Below, one piece after another: positions 46,354-55,649 of a stretch of 64,000 bases of DNA; the first letter of the stretch is position 1, and each line of letters starts with the position of its first letter. A model generated the notes under the pieces. That model worked only from the letters and a program-made list of their open reading frames with translations, ran no database searches and was not told where the DNA came from. Location of the stretch: assembly GCF_000243415.2 (NCBI RefSeq), contig NZ_KI912270.1:5475837-5539836 (forward strand), in the 5' to 3' direction. The position numbers and the translations under genes were made by a program. Origin of the DNA: Mycolicibacterium tusciae JS617 (GTDB lineage Bacteria > Actinomycetota > Actinomycetes > Mycobacteriales > Mycobacteriaceae).

Positions 46354-48093
46354 ATGCTGACCGGCGGGTCGATGGTCGGCGGCTACCGCATCGAACGGGA
46401 GCTGGGCGCCGGTGGCATGGGCTCGGTGTATTTGGCCGCACACCCCACACTGCCTCGTTTCGACGCGCTCAAAGTACTCTCGCGCGAACTCTCGCGGGAC
46501 CCCGACTTCCGAACGCGGTTCACCCGCGAGGCCGACGTCGCGGCCTCGCTGGATCACCCCCAGATCGTGGCCGTGTACAACCGGGGGGAGACCGACGATG
46601 GACAGCTGTGGATCGCGATGCAGTTCGTCGACGGCACCGACGCCGACGCGGCGCTGCGGGCCGGCACGATGACCCCCTCGCGCGCGGTGCACATCGTCAC
46701 CCAGGTCGCCAAGGCGTTGGACTTCGCCCATTCCCGCACGGTGGTGCACCGCGACATCAAGCCGGCCAACTTTCTGCTATCGGGACCGGCCGGCCCCGAC
46801 GAGCGGGTGCTGCTCGGCGACTTCGGCATCGCCCGCGCGCTCGACGACGTCGGTTTGACCGCCACCGGGTCGGTCATGGCCACCATTGCCTACGCCGCCC
46901 CAGAGGTGTTGTCGGGCATGCCGTTTGACGGCCGTGCCGACATCTATTCACTGGGCTGCGCCCTGTATCGGCTGCTGACCGGTAAGACACCGTACTCAGG
47001 TAGCAATGGGCCGGCCGCCACGATGATGGCTCACCTGCAGCAACCGCCGCCCCGCGTCACCGATGTGGTGCCCTCGCTGCCTGCCGCGCTGGACCAGGTG
47101 ATCGCCGTGGCGATGGCCAAGGAGCCGGGGCACCGGTTCAGTTCAGCCAGCGCGTTGGCGTCGGCCGCCGCAGCGGCGCTCTACGACCCCCATGCACTGC
47201 AGAATCCGACGCTGCTGGCACCGGTGCCCGGCCCTGAGGTCAGCTCGTACCCACGGGCGACCGGCGGCACGCCCTGGCAGTCCGGCGGTCCGCCGCCGGT
47301 GCAGTCCGGGCCCGGCTATGGCCCGCCGGTCACTGCCGTCCCGCGGCGCCGACGTCGCGCCGCGGTGATCGGCGCGGTGGCCGCGGCGACGGTGTTGGTC
47401 GCGGCCACCGTGACGGTGGTGGCTTGGCCTTCGGACGAACCGGCTGCCAACCGGCAGGCCGGATCGTCGTCAGCGGATGTCCCGACCACCGTGGTCGGGC
47501 CGCCGGCCACCGACGTGCCCGTCCGCGCGCTGCGCTCAATTTTGTTGAACGGCAGCGAGATTCCGGGAAACACCGGTGAAAATGCGGTGGTCCTCGAACA
47601 GGACGGAACCGAGCTGCTCAACGATTCGGCGACCATCGACAACCAGCAATGCCTGGGTGCCTGGGCGCCGGCGCAGCAGCCGGTTTACAGCGAGACCCAA
47701 ATCGCCGGGGTCGCGGTGCAGACACTGCGCGCGCTGTACCGAAAGATCACCCAGGACAGCGTCATTCAGGCTGTCGTGTCGTTCCCCGACCCGAACGGCG
47801 CCGGTATTTCGCTACAGCTGCAGCGTCGGGATTGGGAGGCGTGCGCGGGCAAGGCCGTCACCGTCACCCCCGCAGGAGAGCCACCGGAGCAATGGACGTT
47901 CGGGCAGCCCACCAACAACGTAGGTGCGTTCGTCTTGGAGGCCTCCTCGAGCGCTGGGGACGCGGTCTGCCAGCACGGCATATCCACCCGCGGAAACGTG
48001 CTCATCGACATCCGCCAATGCCGACCGCCGGGCACCGGCGACGTCGGCGCGTTGATCACCGCCACCGCGAACAAGGTGCCCCGACAACAGTGA
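46354..48093 (+). CDS. Transmembrane Ser/Thr protein kinase with PknH-type sensor domain
   Basis: The 579-residue kinase has the glycine loop [20 protein letters not shown], Lys in [11 protein letters not shown], the catalytic loop [26 protein letters not shown], and the activation segment [18 protein letters not shown] juxtamembrane Pro/Gly linker leads to one helix ([20 protein letters not shown], about residue 350). The extracellular domain of about 190 residues has four Cys ([27 protein letters not shown]), the two-disulfide PknH_C-type sensor. ATG 46354 fits the PknF/PknJ N-terminus; ATG 46306 is an alternative. Two lipoproteins follow on the same strand. Confidence 0.93.
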   Translation: MLTGGSMVGGYRIERELGAGGMGSVYLAAHPTLPRFDALKVLSRELSRDPDFRTRFTREADVAASLDHPQIVAVYNRGETDDGQLWIAMQFVDGTDADAALRAGTMTPSRAVHIVTQVAKALDFAHSRTVVHRDIKPANFLLSGPAGPDERVLLGDFGIARALDDVGLTATGSVMATIAYAAPEVLSGMPFDGRADIYSLGCALYRLLTGKTPYSGSNGPAATMMAHLQQPPPRVTDVVPSLPAALDQVIAVAMAKEPGHRFSSASALASAAAAALYDPHALQNPTLLAPVPGPEVSSYPRATGGTPWQSGGPPPVQSGPGYGPPVTAVPRRRRRAAVIGAVAAATVLVAATVTVVAWPSDEPAANRQAGSSSADVPTTVVGPPATDVPVRALRSILLNGSEIPGNTGENAVVLEQDGTELLNDSATIDNQQCLGAWAPAQQPVYSETQIAGVAVQTLRALYRKITQDSVIQAVVSFPDPNGAGISLQLQRRDWEACAGKAVTVTPAGEPPEQWTFGQPTNNVGAFVLEASSSAGDAVCQHGISTRGNVLIDIRQCRPPGTGDVGALITATANKVPRQQ

Positions 48094-48133
48094 ACCCATC
48101 GAATCCCATTGGCATGTAGGAGGTTTTCCGCGA

Positions 48134-48613
48134 ATGGCGTCACCGAGAGTACTAGCCGTCATTTCAGCGATGCTCGTCACGGTCGCACTGAGCGCAGCCT
48201 GCTCACGCGGTGGAACGCCCGTCGCTGAGGAGAGCACCGAGGGGTCGACACAGACGTCGGTGGCGGACGCCACACCGACGACCACGGCCACCGCACCGTC
48301 CGACGACGATCAGGTGCGCGAAACGGTGATGGCCTTCCAACAGGCGTACAACACGCAGAACTGGGACGCCTATCTGGAGCTCATGTGTCCGTCGTGGCGA
48401 GCGCAGTACACCGGGCCGATCATGGATATGACGAAGAAAACCCGTATCGATCAAGGCTTGACGACGATGACCGTCAACAGCGTGCAGATCGTCGGAGACG
48501 AAGCCACGGCTACTGTCGATGCCCAGAACGAGATGCTGGGACGGAAGACCCTCGATCTCAAGCTGGTACGCGAAGACGGTTGGCGCATGTGCATGCCCAG
48601 CGGGGTGCAGTAG
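48134..48613 (+). CDS. Lipoprotein with NTF2-like domain
   Basis: A 159-residue protein with a signal peptide, lipobox LSAACS and a Thr/Ala-rich linker. A small alpha+beta domain follows (VRETVMAFQQAYNTQNWDAY, then ATVDAQNEMLGRKTLDLKLV), of the kind found in DUF4878/NTF2-like lipoproteins. The ATG has TAGGAGG 11 nt upstream. It is the gene after the kinase, and its stop overlaps the next lipoprotein start. It probably faces the periplasm beside the kinase sensor domain. Confidence 0.78.
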   Translation: MASPRVLAVISAMLVTVALSAACSRGGTPVAEESTEGSTQTSVADATPTTTATAPSDDDQVRETVMAFQQAYNTQNWDAYLELMCPSWRAQYTGPIMDMTKKTRIDQGLTTMTVNSVQIVGDEATATVDAQNEMLGRKTLDLKLVREDGWRMCMPSGVQ

Positions 48614-49824
48614 TGCGAATCGCCTTGGCGGCGTTGACCATCGCGTTGCTGCTGGCGGCATGCGGTGGGACCGTCGACGGCACGGCGGTGCAGGAGACGA
48701 CACCGACGGTCGATCCGACGGCGCTCGACCCAGGCTCCTACCCGACCACACCTCGGTCGCCGCTGGGACCGGCAGGCACCGATGAGGCGGGCCAGCTCGT
48801 CGAGGGCCGCCGGATGGCCGGCTTCGTCGTCGGGCCGTGGCAGGTCGACCCCGCACTGACCCAAATCGGGGCGTCGTCCGCGAAAGTCATACAACGCCGC
48901 GACGAGATCGTCCAGGTGGTCTGGCCCGCGATGCTGGCCAGGTTGCCGTCACTGCCGCTGGTCGCCGGCTTCGTCAGTGAACGGACATCGACGAAGACCG
49001 GCGATGCCACACTGCTGCGCAATGCGTTGCTGCAGTACCCATTCCCCCAGACCGCCACGGACGCGGCCGAAGCCCTGACCGCCGGGGCGCTGAACGTGGT
49101 CGACCACGGCGGCGGCCCGGCAATGACGGAACCGGTGCGCCCGGTGCCGATTCCAGGTCACCCCGAGGCCACCGGGGCGTTGATGAAACGTCTCGAGGGC
49201 ACCGCGAGCGTCCATGAACTCACCGTCATCAGCGCGCGTGGGCCGTACATGCTGATCCAGGTCGTCCAGTTCGCCACACCCGAACGGGCCACCGAACTCG
49301 CGGGCCGCATCCTCGATCTGCAGGGGCCCTTGATCGACACCTTCGTGCCCACCGAGCCGGCACCGTTGGCCTCGCTGCCACGGGACCCGTCGGGTCTGCT
49401 GGCCCGCACCGTGCCACTCAAGTCCGGTCGGGGTGATTCGATGTCGGACGCCGACTACGACGCGAAGGGGGCGATGCAGTTGGAGGACAACCCGATTCAG
49501 GCGGGTGCGGCGATGCAGAGCGCCGGGGTCGACACCGTCGCGGTCAGCGAGACCACGGTGTATCAGGCGCGCGACGCTGCGGCGGCGCAACAGCTTGCAC
49601 TGTCACTGGGAGACGACATCGTGGAGCGGCAGTCGGCGCAGCCCGCCGCGGAGGTGCCGGGGCTTGCAGGCAGCCGCTGTGTGCGCACCGAAGACGCGCG
49701 CACGCGGATCGCGCGGCATTGGTGCGTAGGCACCAACGACCGGTACGCGTTCACAGCGGTTGCCCGCGAACTAGACAACGCCCACCAGCAGATAGCGGCC
49801 CAGTACCTGATGCTCAGCCGATAG
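48613..49824 (+). CDS. Mycobacterial lipoprotein (DUF7373-like)
   Basis: The 403-residue protein has signal peptide VRIALAALTIALLLAACGG with a lipobox Cys. The large extracytoplasmic domain contains repeated helix-strand segments (ARGPYMLIQVVQFATPERAT, DTVAVSETTVYQARDAAAAQ) and two Cys near the C-terminus (GSRCVRTED, RHWCVGTND), which suggests a disulfide. The family is mycobacterial and of unknown function. The GTG overlaps the upstream stop by one base (TAGTG), so the two lipoproteins are coupled. It is convergent with the PknH-type lipoprotein. Confidence 0.8.
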   Translation: MRIALAALTIALLLAACGGTVDGTAVQETTPTVDPTALDPGSYPTTPRSPLGPAGTDEAGQLVEGRRMAGFVVGPWQVDPALTQIGASSAKVIQRRDEIVQVVWPAMLARLPSLPLVAGFVSERTSTKTGDATLLRNALLQYPFPQTATDAAEALTAGALNVVDHGGGPAMTEPVRPVPIPGHPEATGALMKRLEGTASVHELTVISARGPYMLIQVVQFATPERATELAGRILDLQGPLIDTFVPTEPAPLASLPRDPSGLLARTVPLKSGRGDSMSDADYDAKGAMQLEDNPIQAGAAMQSAGVDTVAVSETTVYQARDAAAAQQLALSLGDDIVERQSAQPAAEVPGLAGSRCVRTEDARTRIARHWCVGTNDRYAFTAVARELDNAHQQIAAQYLMLSR

Positions 49825-49836
49825 GTGCAGCCAAGC

Positions 49837-50604
49837 TCAGCCCGGGATGCGCTCCAGGATGCGTTTGGCGATGGTCACGTTCTGCTCGGCCAGATCGCTG
49901 CCCATGATTTGCACATCGACCAGCACGTTGTTCTTGGCCGCGATGGCGCGCGTGACAGCCACCGGTGAATCGGGGTTGACGTTGCGCAACGACGTGACGC
50001 CACCCCCGGCGTCGACCGGCTCGCCCAGCGTGAACGCCGCCTGCTGGCCTTGCGTAATGAATTTCCAGGTGAACTGCTTGTTGGCGCAGCGGCGCCATTG
50101 CTCAACGTACTGAGCCAGCGCCTTCTTCGCGGCAGCCGCGTCGTCGAAGGTGACCACAGACTCGCCGAGCATGACCGAAGGAGTCGGCGATTGGGCTTGG
50201 CTGGCACCAAAGAAACCCCGCCAGCCGGTGCCTTCAAAGGCCGGTGGCGCGCCGACGCTGAACGAACTCGCGCAGTCCGCGGGCTCATAGACCTGCTGGC
50301 TCGGATCCGGCGCCCCCACACCGGTGGAGTGCGGGCCGTCGATCAATTCGGGGTTGTCCATGATGGTCTTGAGTTCGTCGAGGCTCGGCAACAACGATCG
50401 CGCGGATTCGGCGGTGACTGGCGGTGGCGCGGGCGGTGGCGGCGGGGTGGTCGAGGTTGTCGTGGTTGACTCGGCCGTAGTGGAGGCGTCTGTCGAGGGC
50501 GCCTCTGACGTGCCGCCACACCCCGCGAGGAGCGCGGCCGAGGACAGGGCGAGCGCGACGAGCGTCCGCCCGCCGCCGCGCGCCCACGGTTGGTACTGAC
50601 TCAT
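49837..50604 (-). CDS. Lipoprotein with PknH-type sensor domain
   Basis: A 255-residue protein with signal peptide and lipobox ALLAGCGG, a Thr/Pro-rich stalk (residues about 35-65), then a domain of about 185 residues. That domain starts LLPSLDELKTIMDNPELIDG and contains YEPADCASSFSVGAPPAFEG and QWRRCANKQFTWKFITQGQQ. This is the architecture of stand-alone PknH_C-like sensor lipoproteins. Only two Cys remain in the domain, against four in the kinase. It is convergent to the kinase-lipoprotein operon. It may share or compete for the ligand of the kinase; this is inference. Confidence 0.78.
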   Translation of the reverse strand: MSQYQPWARGGGRTLVALALSSAALLAGCGGTSEAPSTDASTTAESTTTTSTTPPPPPAPPPVTAESARSLLPSLDELKTIMDNPELIDGPHSTGVGAPDPSQQVYEPADCASSFSVGAPPAFEGTGWRGFFGASQAQSPTPSVMLGESVVTFDDAAAAKKALAQYVEQWRRCANKQFTWKFITQGQQAAFTLGEPVDAGGGVTSLRNVNPDSPVAVTRAIAAKNNVLVDVQIMGSDLAEQNVTIAKRILERIPG

Positions 50605-50684
50605 CAAGTCGCCCTCTCTGTTTAGTCACCGGCGATTTCCAGCATCGCACGATACGCAGAGGGGTTCGTGCACCAGTTTGACGG

Positions 50685-51152
50685 CTACGCGTGGTGAGCG
50701 CGGCGCCCGAGGACCGGCTGGCGGCGGCGGCCGTCGCAGAATGATGCCGACCACGGCCAGCGTCCGCGACCATCGGCCCAGACCAGTTGGAGCGCCCGCA
50801 CATCCGGCCCACCGACATGGATCGCCCAGCCCATGTGGGCGTCGGGGTGGTCGACCTCGACGACCTCGACAAGCGGTCCGTCGGCCACCTGGACCTGCTT
50901 TCCGGGCGCGAGGGTCAGACCGCGGAGCGCGTCGCGGGTGACGCTGTTGAGTAGTCGGCGCGCCCTGGCCGGTGAGACTCCGGTGATGAGCAGCTCCGGT
51001 CGGCCCCAGTCGTGCAGCCCGACGGTATAGGCGAACGGATTACGGTCACTTTCGACGTACTGAACCACCCAACCCGTGCGGAGCATCTTGGTGCGCAACA
51101 GGTCGGAGTAGTCCTCGCGGGTCGCGTTCGGGTGATCGCACAGCCAGCACAT
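50685..51152 (-). CDS. DUF4262 protein with N-terminal CxxC (copy 2)
   Basis: The 155-residue paralogue of the gene at 44534 starts MCWLCDHPNATREDYSDLLR and has PFAYTVGLHDWGRPELLITG, VDHPDAHMGWAIHVGGPDVR and LQLVWADGRGRWPWSASFCD. The CxxC at residues 2-5 is kept while the spacer to the conserved core differs. Its function is unknown. Both paralogues are on the minus strand and enclose the FHA-kinase-lipoprotein block. Confidence 0.8.
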   Translation of the reverse strand: MCWLCDHPNATREDYSDLLRTKMLRTGWVVQYVESDRNPFAYTVGLHDWGRPELLITGVSPARARRLLNSVTRDALRGLTLAPGKQVQVADGPLVEVVEVDHPDAHMGWAIHVGGPDVRALQLVWADGRGRWPWSASFCDGRRRQPVLGRRAHHA

Positions 51153-51219
51153 CGCCGCACCTTCCTGTCGTCGGTACCGACACTGTGCCGGGGCACACCG
51201 ACAACTGGACTGGCTGCAG

Positions 51220-51876
51220 CTAGCCGACCTTCAGCTCGGCGATGACCTCGGCGTAGAGCCGGGCCTTGATCGCCCCGAACACCGCCCCGGCCTTCGGAGC
51301 GAGCTCCTCGGCCCGCGCGACCGCGATGTCGACCACCTCGCCTTCGCCTCCGGTGGCGGCGACGATGCCTGCCAGCCGTGCGTCCTCACCGCCGTAGCGG
51401 CGCGCGGTGGTCATGGCTTCGTGCGCGGTTGCGATCGGCAGCCGGGAGCGGATCAGTGAGTTCATGCCCGCGGTGAACGGGATTCCGAGGTCGACCTCGG
51501 GCAGACAGAAGTAGCCTCGGTCGGCGCGCATGACGATCAGGTCGTGAGCCAGCGCCAGCATCGCGCCCGCGGCGAACGCGTGGCCCTGCACCGCGGCGAC
51601 GATGGGCGCGGGAAACGCCAGGACGCGGGCGAACAACGCGTGGACGTCAACCAGGTTCGCCTCGGACGCGTCGGGGTTGGCGGCCATGAAGTCCAGGTCG
51701 AGTCCGTTGGAGTAGAACTTTCCGCCTCCGGTCGTGACCACCGCCCTGGCGCCGTCGGCCGCTTCGACTTCGTCGAGCGCGGCGTTGACCTCCGTCAGTC
51801 GATCCGGGTGGAAGCGGTTCTCATCGTCCCCCAGCGTCAACACGAACACCGCCCCTGTGCGGTCAAGACCGGTCAT
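51220..51876 (-). CDS. Enoyl-CoA hydratase/isomerase (ECI-like)
   Basis: The 218-residue crotonase-fold protein is shorter than classical hydratases. It has GGGKFYSNGLDLDFMAANPD as the first oxyanion segment, AVQGHAFAAGAMLALAHDLI as the second, and GYFCLPEVDLGIPFTAGMNS with a Glu at the catalytic loop. Peroxisomal-type delta3-delta2 enoyl-CoA isomerases look similar. An ISL3 element lies 7 nt upstream of the ATG; the target duplication overlaps the first base of the start codon. Its native upstream region has therefore been displaced by 1.4 kb. Confidence 0.85.
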   Translation of the reverse strand: MTGLDRTGAVFVLTLGDDENRFHPDRLTEVNAALDEVEAADGARAVVTTGGGKFYSNGLDLDFMAANPDASEANLVDVHALFARVLAFPAPIVAAVQGHAFAAGAMLALAHDLIVMRADRGYFCLPEVDLGIPFTAGMNSLIRSRLPIATAHEAMTTARRYGGEDARLAGIVAATGGEGEVVDIAVARAEELAPKAGAVFGAIKARLYAEVIAELKVG

Positions 51877-51883
51877 CTCCCGA

Positions 51884-53313
51884 GGCTCTTGTGACTCATT
51901 CGTGGGTCATTGGCGGCCAGGCAAGGTGGGGCGGTGTCCTCCGAGAGTGAGCATGGCTAGGGCGATTAAGGCGCCGGGGTGGGCGAAGCCGAAGGCGATG
52001 CGGGTGATGAGTCGGATCTTGGTGTTGACCGATTCGATGAGTCCGTTGGAGAGGCCGTGGGCGATGGAAGCGAGGATCTGCTCGCGGTGGCCGGCGATGC
52101 GGCGTTGGAGCTTGACGAATGATTCGATGCGGCTGCGCCGTGCCCAAGCGATCCACCTGTCCAGCGCTTCGGCGGCGTGGTCGGCAGGGAGTTTGAAGAC
52201 CGTCCGTAGGCCTTCTTTGAGCAGGTAGGCGCGGTAGAGCCGAGGGTCGGTGGTGGCGATCCAGCGCAGCTTCGCTTGTTGGCGGTCGGTGAGGTTTTCC
52301 GGGTTCTTCCACAGCGCGTAGCGGGCGCGCCGCAATGCTTGGGCTGGCCCGGTGGAGATGGTGGCGCGTCGGCCATGGGCCCACCCGTGCGAGCGGGTAT
52401 GCCCGCTGCGGCGAGCATCGCTCCAGGCCTGTTGACGCACGGCATCCAATGCCTCAGTGGCCCAACCAACGACGTGAAACGGGTCGGCACAGCGGATGGC
52501 GTCCGGGCATCGTTCGCTGACCACGTCGGCGATCCATTTGGCCCCATCAGCGGTGACGTGGGTGATCTGGGCGCACCGACCTGCACCTGAGGCTTCTAGC
52601 GCGTCGAAGAAGGCGCGCACGGTCGCGCGTTCGTGACCGGGATGCGCCCACACCAGGCGGCCGCTGTCGTGGTCGACGACCACAGTTAGGTACTTGTGAT
52701 GGCGCTTGTAGGAGATCTCATCAATCCCGATCCGCGTCAGGTCGGCGAACCCATCGACTCCGGCGACGGTGTCGGCCCACACTCGAGTGATGATCGATCC
52801 GACTGTGCGCCAGGCGATCCGCATCAGCTCGGTGATTGCCTTCTTGGAGCAGTGTGTGGCCAACCAGGCCACCTGCTGGTCGAACGAGCGGGTATGTCCC
52901 GCGCCGTGTCGGGCCCAGGGGACTTGTCGCACCGTCGGGCCGTGGGTGGGGCAGTTGACCCGTGGGGCGTCAGCCTCCAGGAAGACCTGAACGGTTCCCA
53001 AATCGAGTCCGCGCCACCGCCGCCGCCCCTGGCCGCGGTCATACCAGGAGGCTCTCGATCCGCAGTCTCCGCATCGACCCTTAAGCGGTCGTCGCGGTCG
53101 CATATGGACCACGAGAGCCTGCGTTTGGTCGTCGAACTCGACGCCCTCGACCACCGCGTTCTCGACGCACAACACGGTGCGCCATAGGCTGGCATTCCGC
53201 ACGCCGTTCTCCGATCTGTAGTTTTTGACCTTCGACAAGCCAAAAACCTAGACCGGAAACGGCGTGTGGCCGTTCAGGCGCAATCAGCAACCCACGAATG
53301 AGTCACAAGAGCC
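51884..53313. mobile_element. Complete ISL3-family insertion sequence
   Basis: A 1430-bp element with perfect 24-bp terminal inverted repeats (51884-51907 and 53290-53313, starting GGCTCTTGTGACTCATTCGT). It is flanked by the 8-bp target duplication TCTCCCGA at 51876-51883 and 53314-53321. The GGCTCTT terminus and 8-bp duplication are typical of ISL3. It encodes one transposase. Intact ends and frame suggest a recent insertion. It sits in the 50-bp gap between two divergent genes. Confidence 0.95.
51907..53238 (-). CDS. ISL3-family transposase
   Basis: The 443-residue transposase has an N-terminal zinc-ribbon segment (CGDCGSRASWYDRGQG with later CPTHG), an HTH region (HCSKKAITELMRIAWRTVGS) and the DDE-type catalytic core (IGIDEISYKRHHKYLTVVVD, then VTADGAKWIADVVSERCPDA). 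The C-terminal GLSNGLIESVNTKIRLITRI carries the catalytic Glu, as in the ISL3/DDE_Tnp_ISL3 family. It is full length. The apparent start is TTG at 53238. The stop overlaps the inner end of the right-hand repeat as read on this strand. Confidence 0.93.
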   Translation of the reverse strand: MSKVKNYRSENGVRNASLWRTVLCVENAVVEGVEFDDQTQALVVHMRPRRPLKGRCGDCGSRASWYDRGQGRRRWRGLDLGTVQVFLEADAPRVNCPTHGPTVRQVPWARHGAGHTRSFDQQVAWLATHCSKKAITELMRIAWRTVGSIITRVWADTVAGVDGFADLTRIGIDEISYKRHHKYLTVVVDHDSGRLVWAHPGHERATVRAFFDALEASGAGRCAQITHVTADGAKWIADVVSERCPDAIRCADPFHVVGWATEALDAVRQQAWSDARRSGHTRSHGWAHGRRATISTGPAQALRRARYALWKNPENLTDRQQAKLRWIATTDPRLYRAYLLKEGLRTVFKLPADHAAEALDRWIAWARRSRIESFVKLQRRIAGHREQILASIAHGLSNGLIESVNTKIRLITRIAFGFAHPGALIALAMLTLGGHRPTLPGRQ

Positions 53314-53364
53314 TCTCCCGATTACACCACTGGTGATCCGTGGGCTGAGTGCCAGAATCGGACG

Positions 53365-54744
53365 GTGCCCCAATCAAGCGCCGTCAACGGCCGCGTCTCC
53401 AACTGGTACGCCGAGCTTCCGGACGTGCGTGCGGCGCTGCCCGGCGACCGGGACGCCGATGTGTGCATCGTCGGCGCCGGCTACACCGGGCTGTGGACGG
53501 CGTACTACCTGAAGCGGGCCGATCCGTCGCTGCGCATCGTCGTGCTGGAGGCGCGGTTCGCCGGGTTCGGCGCCTCGGGCCGCAACGGAGGCTGGCTGTC
53601 CGGGCTGGTACCCGGTGACCGCCACCGGATGGCGGAGCTCTACGGGCGCGACCGCGTGCTGGCCTGGCAGCGGGCCCTCAACGACTCCGTCGACGAGGTC
53701 ATCGACGTCGCCGGCCGCGAAGGTATCGATGCGGGCATCGTCAAGGGCGGAACACTTCACGTGGCACGCAACCGCGCCCAGGCATCGAGGTTGGTCGCCG
53801 AAGTCTCCGAAGAGCTCGGCTGGAAGGTCGACGGAATCACCACGCTGACGAAAGCCGATACAGCACAACGTATTCAGCTCGACGGGGTGGTGTCGGCCTA
53901 CCACAACCCGCACTGCGCGCGGGTGCAGCCGGCCCAGCTGGTGCGGGGATTGGCAGATACGGTCGAGCGGCTCGGCGTCGACATCTACGAGCGATCGCCG
54001 GTTAACGACCTGCGCGCGGGTCGGGTCGGGACCGTGCTGGGCGCGGTGAGCGCACCCGTCGTGCTGCGGGCCACCGAAGGCTTTACGTCCTCGCTACCGG
54101 GGCTGAAGAGACGCTGGCTGCCGATGAACAGTTCGATGATCGCGACAGATCCTATCCCCCAGGACATTTGGGAGACGATCGGCTGGGAGGGTCGCGAGAC
54201 GCTGGGCGACACCGCGCACGGCTTCTTCTACGCCCAGCGCACCGTCGACGACCGCATCGCCATCGGCGGGCGAAGTGTGCCCTACCGCTTCGGCTCTCGC
54301 ACCGACATCGACGGGCAGGTGCCCGAGCGCACCATCGCACATCTCACCGCGGTGCTGCACTCGGCGCTGCCGCAGACCCGCGATATCCCCATTGCCCATG
54401 CATGGTGTGGTGTGCTCGCCGTTCCGCGCGATTGGGAGGCGAGCGTAACCTTCGACAGGGCAACGGGTTTGGGTACCGCCGGCGGGTACGTCGGCCACGG
54501 CGTCACCGCCACCAACCTGGCCGGGCGCACGCTGACCGACCTGGCGCTCGGACGTCAGACGCCGCTCACCGACCTGCCGTGGGTCGGGCACCAATCGCGC
54601 GATTGGGAGCCCGAACCGTTGCGGTGGCTGGGTGTGCGCGGCATGTATCTGGCGTACAAGGCTGCCGACTGGCACGAGGCGCGCGGGCGTAAGTCGACGT
54701 CACCGATCGCCGTCGTCGCCGACCGGATCGCAGGCCGGCCCTGA
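53365..54744 (+). CDS. FAD-dependent oxidoreductase (DAO family)
   Basis: The 459-residue flavoenzyme has the dinucleotide motif DVCIVGAGYTGLWTAYYLKR, FAGFGASGRNGGWLSGLVPG, a substrate domain and a C-terminal GLGTAGGYVGHGVTATNLAG FAD-contacting loop. It resembles gamma-glutamylputrescine/amine oxidase-type DAO proteins. The GTG start lies 43 nt after the IS target duplication, so its promoter may be altered or replaced by the insertion. The 3' end overlaps the SRPBCC gene by 45 nt. The substrate is probably an amine or amino acid; not certain. Confidence 0.88.
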   Translation: MPQSSAVNGRVSNWYAELPDVRAALPGDRDADVCIVGAGYTGLWTAYYLKRADPSLRIVVLEARFAGFGASGRNGGWLSGLVPGDRHRMAELYGRDRVLAWQRALNDSVDEVIDVAGREGIDAGIVKGGTLHVARNRAQASRLVAEVSEELGWKVDGITTLTKADTAQRIQLDGVVSAYHNPHCARVQPAQLVRGLADTVERLGVDIYERSPVNDLRAGRVGTVLGAVSAPVVLRATEGFTSSLPGLKRRWLPMNSSMIATDPIPQDIWETIGWEGRETLGDTAHGFFYAQRTVDDRIAIGGRSVPYRFGSRTDIDGQVPERTIAHLTAVLHSALPQTRDIPIAHAWCGVLAVPRDWEASVTFDRATGLGTAGGYVGHGVTATNLAGRTLTDLALGRQTPLTDLPWVGHQSRDWEPEPLRWLGVRGMYLAYKAADWHEARGRKSTSPIAVVADRIAGRP

Positions 54745-55206
54745 CTCGGCCTTGTCCTTCAGCCGCTGCAGGGTCAACTTGATGTGCTTGGCATTGGCCG
54801 TGTCCCGGTCACGCACGCCTGTCGCGATACCTGCGGGCGTGCGGAACCACCCGGGACGCTTGTCCCAGGTTCGTTCTGTGACGGTGCAGCCCCCGTCGGT
54901 GGCGGTGATGTCGTAGCGCCAGTGCGCGACGGGGATGACAAGGCTCTTCACGTCGAATGCGAACGCCCGCGCCGGCTCGGCATGGGTGACGGTGCAGGTG
55001 GTCGTCCACTTCTTGGTGCCCTGCTGGTTGCGGCCCTTGAAGACGGCGCCGGGTGCGACGCAGTCGCCCTTGTGCCACTCCATCTCGTTGGCTTCCTCGG
55101 CGAGCGCCGCGAGCGTGGGAAGGTCGGTGATCAGCGCATATACCGTTGCCGGGTCGGCTGCGATGTCCGTCGAAGCCTCTGCCGAGGCGGGCCCGTGTTC
55201 GCTCAT
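54700..55206 (-). CDS. SRPBCC (polyketide cyclase-like) family protein
   Basis: The 168-residue START-like fold protein has ASTDIAADPATVYALITDLP at the N-terminus, VFKGRNQQGTKKWTTTCTVT, PARAFAFDVKSLVIPVAHWR and CTVTERTWDKRPGWFRTPAG, the usual SRPBCC layout. It binds or modifies a hydrophobic ligand; the ligand is unknown. The ATG at 55206 fits family length. The end overlaps the FAD-oxidoreductase gene on the other strand by 45 nt. It is divergent from the DUF427 gene. Confidence 0.85.
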   Translation of the reverse strand: MSEHGPASAEASTDIAADPATVYALITDLPTLAALAEEANEMEWHKGDCVAPGAVFKGRNQQGTKKWTTTCTVTHAEPARAFAFDVKSLVIPVAHWRYDITATDGGCTVTERTWDKRPGWFRTPAGIATGVRDRDTANAKHIKLTLQRLKDKAESGPACDPVGDDGDR

Positions 55207-55265
55207 ATCGCGATCGTAGCCAGCGGGCCAGGAATCCTGAGCCGTACTGCCACGTTGGTTCACTC

Positions 55266-55640
55266 ATGAGCGATCGACCGGTACTCCAGCCCTCCGATGC
55301 ACATCCGATCACCGTCGAACCGACCGGCAAGCACGTCACGGTGCGGGTCAACGGCGAGGTGGTGGCAGACACAGACAATGCGCTGACGCTGCGGGAGTCG
55401 ACGTATCCCGCGGTGCAGTACATCCCGTCGCGTGACGTCGCGCCTTCGGTGATGCGTGCCAGCGATACCGAGACGTACTGCCCGTTCAAGGGTGACGCGA
55501 GCTACTACCACGTCGTCACCTCCTCCGGAGCGACCATCGAGGACGCGATCTGGACCTACGAGCAGCCGTATCCGGCCGTGGCATTGATCGCCGGGCATGT
55601 GGCGTTCTATCCGGACAAGGCTGTCGTGACAGTCGCCTAA
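55266..55640 (+). CDS. DUF427 domain protein
   Basis: The 124-residue protein has HPITVEPTGKHVTVRVNGEV, LRESTYPAVQYIPSRDVAPS, TETYCPFKGDASYYHVVTSS and AFYPDKAVVTVA, closely like Rv0140. It is a small beta-rich DUF427 fold of unknown role. It lies 9 nt before the AlkA-like glycosylase gene, so they are cotranscribed. Confidence 0.9.
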   Translation: MSDRPVLQPSDAHPITVEPTGKHVTVRVNGEVVADTDNALTLRESTYPAVQYIPSRDVAPSVMRASDTETYCPFKGDASYYHVVTSSGATIEDAIWTYEQPYPAVALIAGHVAFYPDKAVVTVA

Positions 55641-55649
55641 TCTGAGGCG

